Origin: Phellopilus nigrolimitatus | Lineage: Eukaryota; Basidiomycota; Agaricomycetes; Hymenochaetales; Hymenochaetaceae | DNA length: 64,000 nucleotides | NCBI GenBank assembly: GCA_021029095.1 | Contig: JAJOHG010000025.1 | Span: 1 to 64,000 of the forward strand | Direction: 5' to 3' | In this document: piece after piece, positions 20,455 to 29,282 of the stretch | Layout of the letters: each line of letters begins with the position of its first letter | Position numbering within the stretch: the first letter of the stretch is position 1 | Translations under genes and position numbers: made by a program | The notes under the pieces: generated by a model | Seen by the model: only the letters and a program-made list of their open reading frames with translations | What the model was told of the DNA's origin: nothing | The model's database searches: none

Positions 20455-20817
20455 AGTCGTTTTCATTGATCATAAATGAACAATGATTAAGATTTGACTT
20501 TTAAAAATCATTACTCATTGATGATCATTGATGATCATCAATGATTAGTAATCACTAGTGATCACTAGTGATCAATGAAAACATAACTTTTTTCATTGAT
20601 GATCATTGATGACTGGTGAATTCCAAGTCTCCGTTCATTGATATTCATCGATGATCACTAGTGATCACTAGTGATCATCGATGAATAGCTCTTGGACTTG
20701 GTTTTCACCAGTGATCACTAGTGATCATCGATGATCATCGATGATCATCGATGAATTTCCCAAGTCAAAGTCCAAAATCCCCAAGTCCAATGTTTTTTGT
20801 CCGATAGCGACCGTCAT
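20455..20817 (-). repeat. Right terminal inverted repeat with palindromic array
   Basis: It mirrors 15711-16110. The decamers GATCACTAGT and GATCATCGAT recur at 20528-20580, 20645-20690 and 20708-20756. The word AGCTCTTGGACTTGGTTTTC matches, inverted, the AACCAAGTCTAAGAGCT of the left arm. The outer end is GACAAAAAAC-type sequence followed by TAGCGACCGTCA. Confidence 0.7.
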
Positions 20818-21165
20818 ACTTTCATGACCACTTCGCGTCATAATCGCATTTGGATCTTACCCTCGCATGTGCTCTTGATTCTGGTATGCCGAGCATCAAC
20901 TTTTATGCGCAGTTGTTAATCAAATATGTACACTTGTTGTGTTCATACTGTAAATAAACTACTTACATTAGTGAAATTATACATCCAACCGAGTGCGAAA
21001 AATACCTTTCTCGTTGTGACGAGCTTGATTTAAAGTTGCAATTGTGGTCCAGTTGAAACTCCGCAACCTGTATCAACGGCTTAAAAGAGATGCCGAGAGT
21101 CGGCAACGCGTCCCTTCAACTGTCCGGACTCCGGAGTCGCGTCGGCAACCGCTTGCTATCAGTCA
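20818..21165 (+). repeat. Repeat family copy A, right part
   Basis: The sequence resumes the parallel with copy B (26577-26865 and 27377-27445). It includes the shared CATGTGCTCTTGATTCTGG and ends near CGTCGGCAACCGCTTGCT, after which the copies diverge. Copy A lacks both small TIR elements found in copy B, so it shows their empty sites. Confidence 0.7.
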
Positions 21166-21323
21166 TTTAAATCATAGCCTGTGCAGATCTGGCTCCATTT
21201 AGTATTCGGCTGACTGCTCTTCGCGATCCTTGATCCACGCGGTCAGCCAGCAGAAGCGCGAGGAGACAATCCGTGACGTATAAAACCAGTTACGACGATG
21301 TCGCTGGGGATTGTGCTACTTCA

Positions 21324-23315
21324 ATGGGACCGACTCTTGTATTCCTGTGGCTAGCCATCCACGTATTAGTTGTCGCGGGGCAGACATGGTGAGATTTATC
21401 TGTTCGTTCTTCTCCAAAGACTTGACGCGTGTCGTATGACAGGTGTGGAAAGCATTACATGGCGAACCAGTCAGTAGTTGAGCCTGGTGGTGAATTTCCT
21501 GTGGCGAAGACATCGAGCGAACCGCTCCTCGCGTTCCGCTGCGCCCCCGCCGTGAAGCCGTACCTTGCAGAAGATACTTCTGGCGCGTTTATCGTCGACA
21601 CTCAAGTCACGTACACTGAGAAGGCTGGCACGGCTCCTATCGACACTTCCAAGTCTGGATCTGAGCTGCAAGTGTCTATCTCGATCAACGGGCAGACTCT
21701 CGCTACCGGTGCCGTCCCGTTCAATGCGAGCGGCCACGAGCTCCCTTTCTCATTGGCGCCCCTCAAGCCGCAGACGTCTGCATTTGATGTTGTGTGCACT
21801 GCGAAAACGCCTGACGGACAGACATTTAACGCAAATACGACTCTGCAGAAACTGCCCGACCCTCCCTCAGACATTGGAAGCGTGGCGAAGTTGGATTTAC
21901 GGACAGGCGCGATGCTCGTTAGAAGCTCGGGATCGGAGGAATGGGAAACGGTGTTTCCGCTTGGGTTTTATACCACCTTCGATGGGTACTTGACAACAAA
22001 CTTGAGTGTTCTGAATGATTTGAAGGATAGAGGGTAAGTTAATTTGGACTAAGTTCCAAAATGTATAGTCTAATTTCATTGTTATCTAGGTTTACTATCG
22101 TAAGTAGGAGATTTGTATTAGTTATGCAGTTAAGCAGAGTCGTTTTAGGTCCACCCTGTGCCAACATTCGACAACTTAACTGCTCTTGGAGAAGTCTTGG
22201 ATCGCATGGAAGAAGTTGGGCTTTATCTGATGTATGACATGCGATTGTAGGTGCTCAAAATACTCATTTATTCATAACTACTACTCAAGACATAATTGTA
22301 TTTTCAGTACGTATACGAACCTTTCCTCTGTGACTGAACAGGTCAACATGATCAAAAGCCGTAAGAACCTTCTCCTGTGGTACACCGGCGACGAGCCCGA
22401 CGGGACGAGTGACCCGCTCAACGCGACGAAAATCACGTACGACCTTATTAACACGCTCGATGGGTATCACCCCGTCTCGCTCGTCCTGAACTGCGAGAAC
22501 TACTTCTTCGAGGAGTATACGACAGGCGCCGACGTCGTCATGCAGGACGCGTACCCCGTCGCCATGAACGCGACGTTCTCGGTCGAGTGGCATACCCCGT
22601 GTACGCCCGACTTTGGCGACTGCGGGTGCGATAACTGCAAGGGCGACTTGGAGGACATCGCAGTGAGGCTGGACGAGTTCGCATATCGATTGGATATCTT
22701 GGGACAGACGCGCGCGAAGGCCGTATGGGGGGTGCCTCAGGCGTTCGGAGGCGAGGAGTAAGCCGTATTTTGCATTTGCTCTCATAAAGTCCTGACGGCG
22801 CTCCACTTGATAAGATACTGGTCCCGACCGCCGACAGGGAAAGAATGGCTGGTGGAAGGTGTCCTATCCATCAACCACGGAGCAAGAGGTATCCACTTTC
22901 TCTCACCTGTCGCGTTATATGCAAGTCCTAACATCTCCGGAACGCAGGGATCGTCCCATGGGTCGACCCTACTCCTGCAGATATCAAAGACACTGCGACA
23001 AGTCTCGCGCAAGCCCTGCCGACCATCAAGCAGTTCATATTCAACTCCAGCACTTCGTTCTCTTCTTTAAGTCAAAGTGGCGTCGACGTCGGCCTCTGGA
23101 CGCTCGGAGGGCAGACTCTCGTGCTCGCTACGAACCTGGGCAACGCGAGTGCTTCGTTATCGCTGGCTCTGCCCGGGGGGTCCAGCTCTAAAGCGACAGC
23201 AACGCAGATTTTGGACGGCGGTGGGTCGCTGCAACTGGGCGGGGCGGCTGGCGACGGAGGGAACGCGACGCTGAACATGGATGCTCTGGGTTCTGCCGGT
23301 TTCGTTGTGCAGTAA
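21324..23315 (+). CDS. Secreted glycoside-hydrolase-like protein, seven exons
   Basis: The coding sequence is join(21324-21388, 21443-22033, 22090-22099, 22149-22246, 22308-22757, 22815-22888, 22948-23315), 551 aa, all GT-AG with consistent phases; the third exon is only 10 nt. Residues 1-20 (MGPTLVFLWLAIHVLVVAGQ) are a signal peptide. An N-terminal beta-type domain is followed by a TIM-barrel-like part: FPLGFYTTFDGYL, GLYLMYDMRFTYTN, LLWYTGDEPDG, VVMQDAYPV, WGVPQAFGGEEYW, EGVLSINHGARGIVPW. Then a C-terminal beta domain with VGLWTLGG. The strand order, and acids after WYTGDEPD, resemble retaining glycoside hydrolases of a fungal family usually annotated only as 'glycoside hydrolase'. Activity and substrate are unknown. 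Several NxS/T sequons suit secretion. Confidence 0.8.
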
Positions 23316-23477
23316 AAAGATGCCCGATGTGTTTGGAAAGCAAATCTATATTGATAATGATATAATGAGTTGAATATTGGTTCTTGTGATCGCGCGTCTT
23401 GCGATTGTTCTACTGACAGAATGCAGCATTCAATTACAAAAGCGTAGTTTACACGCGAGTTCCCTGATCAGCGATAA

Positions 23478-23968
23478 GTGAAGAATCGTAACCTTCTCAA
23501 ACACGGCATAGGTAGTGTGCACAACTGCAACATGACAACAATTCCGCCCCTGACCTCATCCGAGGCTATAAATCCAGCAAGAAGTAAAAACTATACAGCA
23601 TACATAAATCGAAAAGAAACGGACGCCCAATTATACAGCGAAGTCGTATATATCCCTCTCATAGCACATAGCGGAAGTCGCGATTCTGGCGGTCGGTGAG
23701 GTCGAGGAAAGCCTTGTCGACCTTCCTCTCGACGACGTTCCCGCTCTCGTCGGACGCGCGCACCCACACGTCGTCGTACGCGTCGTCTGCCGGCTCCCGG
23801 TCGCGCCTTTTGTTCTCCTTGCTGAGGATGTGGCGCTGGAGCATCATCAGCATCGGGCAGATGAGGTAGCATATGCCGGTGACGATCCACGGGAGTGACG
23901 GGACGTGGTTTCTGCAGTCGAGGACATATCGTTAGCTGTATAGCCCTTCAAGTCAAGGACAGCGCAAA
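23478..23968 (-). pseudogene. Duplicated 3' fragment of the MFS permease gene
   Basis: The bases match 29104-29575 of the full permease gene at high identity, including the 3' untranslated region, the whole last exon (stop at 23659) and part of the preceding intron. The reading frame of the last exon is intact (MLMMLQRHILSKENKRRD..). Differences include an extra GAGTGACGG near the exon start. Identity ends at about 23968, and repeat copy B begins at about 23977. There is no promoter or start, so it is a non-functional gene piece. Confidence 0.85.
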
Positions 23969-25449
23969 CCAGAATCCAGGAGTCCGACCAGTTTCAGTGA
24001 TGTGTACTTCAAGGCTTGCTCTGTCAATCTCCGAAAGTATTTCTGAGTTCCTTGTGGTAAAGCGCGGAACAAAACCGACGACTGATACAAGTAGGTGTCG
24101 TGTCCTCAAAGTTCGAGTCAGGTCACGGCCAATGTAAATCAATAAGGCTCTGGTCGAGAGTCGACTTCACGGACAAAATTCTGATCCCCTTCACTCCCGA
24201 CCAGGGTCGACTCCGACCTGACCCCCAACTCGAACAAAGAAAGCCGCAGGCAGAGCAGGCAGGTTGAATCTGCGATTTCTCCTTAATCTTCTAAGCGCAT
24301 GCATACTGTCAAGCTCTATGGCATATACAAATGTCAATCTTTTTAACCAAAGACAAAGCCGCTTTTTTACAATGCAGATGTTAAGAAAGGGAAGGGTTAG
24401 AAATGCTTTGAGGAATAAATTATTTGTGGGTCGGGGTCTGCTTGGGTCAACCTGGGTCGGACACAGTGCATTAGATCGAAGGCACTCAATCTCAGGAAAT
24501 CTGAGCCAGGTCGGCACCAGTCCGGGCGAAATATTCTCTTGGTGACCCAAAGTAGGTAACCGATGTTTTGCATCCCGATCCGTGTTGTTGACAATTGTGG
24601 ACGTGACTCAATTGATCGTCATCTGTTAGCCGAGATGCCGGAGACAATTGCTGAGGACAAGCACCACTGTCGCCGCCGCTCTTGTTGGTTTTTCGTCTCC
24701 GTGGCACTGGAAAAGACAACGGGAAAGCGTTTGATTTCATCATTCAACCCGTAGTAAGCGCGCGAGGGACTCCCGAGTGCGCATACATGCTGAATACACT
24801 ACGGAAACTATTCGAACTCCGATTATCTCAAACACAGTCAAATGAAACTCGCCACATCAAGCTCACATAAGCCATACATTTCAACAGCTCTTTTCTCAAG
24901 TGAATGTCGCTCAATACCTGCTATATACTCACTGGAAGTCAACTCTTCGATAGCTTTTTGAAGTGGTAGGCTAGTTCAAGCAATCACTTGATGTCTAGCG
25001 TCTCCGAGTCGTCATCAGCGTCACGCGAATTTGAAGCTTTCAGTTTCATTTTGTCTGCTACGACGCTTAGTTTCGGGGTACTTTGTTCACCTTCTTTCTG
25101 CCCTGCTTTTGCTGCGGAAATGGCTTATTTTAGTACTAGTCGGCGACCTCAAAAGAAAAAGTACGCCGGCCTGCGGAATTCAGATGTGGCTGCAAACAAT
25201 AAGAAGCGTACGTCAAAGGGGTGGTCCAAGCAAAGCCCTTCTCTGTTTGTTCCTGGGTGCACGGACTTGCCAAATTCGGCGAAAAGCAGGCCTAAGGACA
25301 TGTTTTGGTTCTGTGGCTGCAGGGCCCCCCTGGCGCGTGCACACGCTTCATTCTTGTGTGCAACATGTCAGCGGTGGTCCCGACCTCTTTGACTGCTGCG
25401 GCTTAGGCCAGGCGGTGGTGGTGGTGGTGGCTTAGATGCACCGCAGAAC

Positions 25450-25459
25450 GTATATATAC
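25450..25459 (+). promoter_or_regulatory. TATA box of the copy B gene
   Basis: GTATATATAC lies 97 nt before the ATG at 25556, matching copy A. Confidence 0.5.
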
Positions 25460-25555
25460 CTCCCAAAATCCCCAGACATGCTTTCACCACAGTTCAGCCC
25501 CGCATCGACCAACCACTTTCACTTGTGCAAGCAGCATCACATCACCTATATAAAA

Positions 25556-26294
25556 ATGCCTGTTCGCGTGTACGTCGCTACCCACTACTTACGATGTTTC
25601 GCGGCTAAAAACAGGACTCGTTTTTATAGCGTAAATGTTCCCCAGACGTTCAGGCGCCCCGCCCAGCCTCCCTTGGGTTTCACCCCTCTTCCTCCGATCT
25701 CGTTGAGGTTCTCCAATAGAAACCCTGTCCATGCGTTGGTGCAGGATAAAAGTAGAATTGCTAATGCAGAAGACTCCGTCGCTGACTTGATCGGTGGTGG
25801 GCACGAAACGATTAAGATTCTGGTATCGGTATGTTCCTCTGTGTCCTTTATACCGCTAGCAGCTCCTTACACCCTCCAAGTGGCCGGGATATTATGATAT
25901 CGGGCTTCCTGCCGAGCGCTGCGAAACTTTTAGGCTCTTCAGGGCAGACCATACCCCCAAGACCCGGTCGGATCTCGCTTATGAACTAGGCCGAATGATG
26001 TCAAGATCTATTCATGTGAGTCTCTACGCGCATACAACTTCTCCTGCGAGGCGGCTGAGCCTGATTTTCGGTTAGGCAAGCCAACCGTATGGGATCAAGG
26101 ACCGAGAGAAGTGGGGCATGTTTGAAATCAAATCTGTGGAGCATGCTACTTTCTTTATGCTGAAAATCCGCCTAGGCGGTATCGTCAACACTTCCGATGG
26201 TAAATGGCATGCCGAAATAGATATGCTTACTGGCTTAGGCCCCGTTCGGCTGGACGACTTACTTAACTATGTAGCTGCCTTGCCAGTCGTTTAG
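25556..26294 (+). CDS. Repeat-borne three-exon gene, copy B, altered C-terminus
   Basis: The coding sequence joins 25556-25828, 25881-26015 and 26076-26294 (208 aa). Exon 1 is the same length as in copy A and both introns match it in place and phase. Shared blocks are FRRPAQPP.GFTPLPPIS, WPGY, TPKTRxDLA, GIVNTSDGKWHAEIDM. Identity to the copy A protein is moderate, with many replacements, yet the frame and splice sites are kept. The codon aligned to the copy A stop (TAA) is TTA here, and a small TIR element inserted at the next base supplies 19 further residues (GPVRLDDLLNYV..) before a TAG at 26292-26294. Function is unknown. Confidence 0.65.
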
Positions 26295-26563
26295 CTAGGT
26301 TCTGTCACATAATGTCACGTAACAGTCACGGAATGTAACGAGCTTACCGCCGAACACTCGCCATGGCTCGTGCAGAGGTGGCAAAGTAAAAGCTGTTCAC
26401 GCAGATGCAGAAGCCCGCCAATTCACCAAGTTAGCTAAATTGGACGTGCACAGAACAGACTTTTTTCGCCGAGTTAGCTAACCAGAGTTAGCTAAACGGA
26501 AAGTTAGCTAACTCGTGATTTTGGCGGGGAAAGGTTAGCTAACTTTTGCAGCCAAGCGGGGCC
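26238..26563. mobile_element. 326-bp MITE with GGCCCCG terminal inverted repeats
   Basis: The ends GGCCCCGTTCGGCTGG and CCAAGCGGGGCC are inverted copies with a few mismatches, flanked by TA on both sides (26236-26237 and 26564-26565). It has no coding capacity of its own. The right half contains five copies of GTTAGCTAA-type words between 26428 and 26545. Copy A of the host repeat has no element here. Confidence 0.7.
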
Positions 26564-26868
26564 TATGCCTTTCTCTGCTTTCATGACCACTTCTCTTCAT
26601 ATTCGCATTTGGACCTTATCCTCGTATGCGCATGTGCTCTTGATTCTGGTATGCTGAACATCAACTTTTATGCGCAGTTGTTAATCTAATATGTACACAT
26701 ATTGTGTTCATACTGTAAATAAATAACATCCATTAGTTGAAAAAAAAAAAAAAATTACACATCCAATCGAGTGCGGAATATACCTTTCTCGTTATGACGA
26801 GCTTGATTTATATAAAGTTGTAATTGTGGTCCAGTTGAAACTCCGTAACCGGTATCAATGGCTTAGGT

Positions 26869-27376
26869 ACAGCTGTTTGCAAAAATAGTGGCAGTCGCGG
26901 GTCAGATTGAAATGAAGAGGTAATCGGACTTAGCCAAAATTCGATGCGCGTCGACAACGTAACTTTGCTCGGCATACACTGACAAGGCATGTTATGCTAC
27001 GGTCTTTTCATAATATCCGGGCTTGTCTGTCAGTGCAAACTTACAAGCTAATATATGAGGAAAATCACCACCGGTATAGACAACAGGTGTAGCATATACG
27101 TGTAGTGCAGTTGTGATTCGAATCACTTAGGGACAGGGCCGATACGATTCATTTTATCTCATAAATACTCTGCGAACATATCATAGTACAATATATATGT
27201 GCATATTGTCAGTCAATAACCTGTTGAAAGTCGATCTAGAACGCTGTTGCGAGCAAACGATCAGCGGTACACTGACGACGCACGTCAAATTTTGGCGAAG
27301 TCCGATTAACTCTTCATTTCGATCTGTCATATCTGACCCGCGAGTCGCGACTGCCATTATTTCTGCAAACAGCTGT
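26869..27376. mobile_element. 508-bp MITE-like element with ~85-bp TIRs
   Basis: The left end ACAGCTGTTTGCA and following ~70 bases recur inverted at the right end (TGCAAACAGCTGT). The arms share TGGCAGTCGC, GGGTCAGAT, GAAATGAAGAG, TAATCGGACTT and GCCAAAATT, and differ by two short indels. The interior shows no gene. The corresponding place in copy A (about 21085) is empty. The TIR style suggests a Tc1/mariner-pogo derivative; the target duplication is not clean. Confidence 0.65.
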
Positions 27377-27445
27377 GAAAGAGATGCCGAGCGTCAGCAG
27401 CGCGTCCTTCAACTGTCGGAGTCGCGTCGGCAACCGCTTGCTGTC

Positions 27446-28246
27446 CCTATCCGCTAGTAAGCTTACACGACGTCCCTGGTTGAAATTGTTTGCACCCCAT
27501 CGTGGATTTGTACGCATCCCCTTCAGAATTGCCAGCGGGTCAAGTGCTGAACCATCTGCGCAAATGCATTCCACCAAAGTTGCAAGTTCACGGTTCCCAT
27601 CAATCTTCATGTACACAGTCTTCTGGTTACGGTCCACCAGCACTCGAGCTCGACCTCCGATACCCATCTGAACACCTTTCTCGTCCATATTATAGAGATT
27701 AGCCGGCCTTATTGTATACTTCCTGACAGTCTCTGCTAGAATCTTGAAGAGACTGTCAACAGTTGTCTTATTCAACGCTTTTGCACGGCATGACTCGAGT
27801 CCGACTGTCCAGCGTGTCTTGATGTCCGGGTGCCGCAACCCAAATCTGTAAACCCAATTCATCCCAACTGGCTTCCCGCATATCGCCTCTGCCTTCTCTC
27901 GAACGATCTCCCGGGTCCACGGAATTGAGCGATGGCCCAGAGCCTTCAGCCAGCCATTGAGGATCGCTTCTTGTGATGCCAACAGCTTCTGTTGCTTCAA
28001 ATGCGCAGAAGATCGATCCTGGATACCATTAAGACGCCGTGCAAGCTTCTGGCGATCAACACCAAAGTCCTCTGCAGCTCTCGAGATCGGAAGAATGTAG
28101 TGTGTCGAGCCAGGCTTGAGGCCGGAAGCTAAGACAGCTGCCACTGCCTGTTTGAGCTTGACATCTTCATCTGTTGTCGCTTTCGGAGACCTTGCGTGTG
28201 CTCTGGGTTTCTTCTGCCCAGTGGACCTTTGGCCTGACCATGCCAT
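27446..28246 (-). pseudogene. Pogo/Fot1-type transposase, truncated after the first catalytic Asp
   Basis: The frame starts at 28246 (MAWSGQRSTGQKKPRAH). It contains a helix-turn-helix region (ISRAAEDFGVDRQKLARRL), a CENP-B/Tc5-type DNA-binding region (ASQEAILNGWLKALG .. VGMNWVYRFGLRHPDIKTRW), and the start of a DDE_1 domain with the NMDEKG motif. After CADGSALDPLAILKG..NPRWGANNF the family sequence stops near 27446 and the frame runs into repeat copy B to 27314. The second Asp and the last catalytic acid are missing, so it cannot be active. Left and right TIRs of the original element were not found. Confidence 0.85.
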
Positions 28247-29282
28247 TCAATCGGCAGCCAAAGGCCTTTTGAAGCTAATAGTCTACGATGCAAGCCGAGG
28301 AGGACATTGAGGACATATAGTGTGAGAAAGAGAGGATCCAGCACAACCATCCCCTTACTGCGTGACCATGGAGCATTTTTTTGGTGGGCACCGTGTCATT
28401 TCACTTTTTTTTGCTTGGTTAAGACTCATATGACCCATCCAAGATGTTTCGGACGCGTTTTGAAGTTGTCTGACATCTATGTGTGCATGAAAATAGCATA
28501 TACTTAGGTGTTCTCGGTCAAAAGAGCACTTGACTTCCAACCTCAGTGGTAATTTCAATTTGTCTTGCCTCATCTCAAGATTTTTTACGATGCTTCTGCT
28601 GATATACAATAGACTGTCTTTAAAATATTAGAGGATAAGCTTTGATATTTATTGTATGAAAAATCGTCGACTTTCGATATTGTGAGCCGATCCTTCTCAG
28701 AATGCCTAGGTTCACCCCAAGCTTCGCCCACTGCTAGCATAGTAAATGTCCACCCAAAAAATCTCACAAAATGGGAAATATCAATTAACATGTAGGAGAG
28801 TGAATAAATGAAATTTCATAAAGAAATATGATGTGTGCCGTACAGTATAAAAGTTTGTGTGTCGAGAAGTACCCCAGAGCTTGACAGATCTAGCAAATTC
28901 TCTAATCTACGAGAATGCCAGCCTCATAACTCAGTATCTACGAAGCGGAATGTCTCGAAATTTTAGTATACAATGCAATATATGCCCTTTTGTCTGCATG
29001 TAAGATTTCGAGCAGATTGGACGCGTTTTAAAGAAAGAAGAGGCAGTTTGGTCATTACTGCGTGATGATCATTACCCCGTGAGATACAGTAAGAGAGAAG
29101 TCTTAAGAAGCGTATCCTTCTCAAACACGGCATAGGTAGCGTGCAATAAGCACCAACATGACAGCAATTCCGCCCCTGACCTCATCCGGCCTTAAATCCA
29201 GCAAGAAGTAAAAACTATACAGCATACATAAATCAAGAAAGAAACGGATGCCCAAGTTATACAGCGAAGTCGTATATATCCC
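28247..29282. other. Gap between transposase remnant and MFS gene
   Basis: It is AT-rich with no gene. The left part may be the 5' flank of the truncated transposon. From about 29104 it is the 3' untranslated region of the MFS gene, which also occurs in the duplicate at 23478. Confidence 0.45.

Larger units (their letters stand above)
15711..20817. mobile_element. Composite TIR element carrying three host-type gene fragments
   Basis: A 5.1-kb insertion splits repeat copy A. Its ends are inverted: TGACGGTCGTTA at 15712 matches the reverse complement of TAGCGACCGTCA ending at 20816, and similarity extends ~370 bp inward on each side through palindromic arrays. The flanks GCTTTCAT (15703-15710) and ACTTTCAT (20818-20825) are an 8-bp target duplication with one mismatch; copy B has the single unoccupied GCTTTCAT at 26577. 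No transposase is visible inside. The interior holds parts of an F-box-like gene, a SWI3/RSC8 gene and a ZZ zinc-finger gene, all in plus orientation. It is therefore a non-autonomous gene-capturing (Pack-type) element. The 8-bp duplication would suit hAT or KDZ superfamilies, but I cannot assign it. Confidence 0.75.
23977..27445 (+). repeat. Repeat family copy B
   Basis: The second copy of the family at 13474-21165 carries the same promoter block and three-exon gene. It lacks the 5.1-kb element but has two small TIR elements (26238-26563 and 26869-27376). Its left end abuts the MFS gene fragment and its right end lies in the reading frame of a pogo-like transposase, so both junctions are chimeric. 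The stretch 23977-25555 otherwise holds no convincing gene. Confidence 0.75.
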
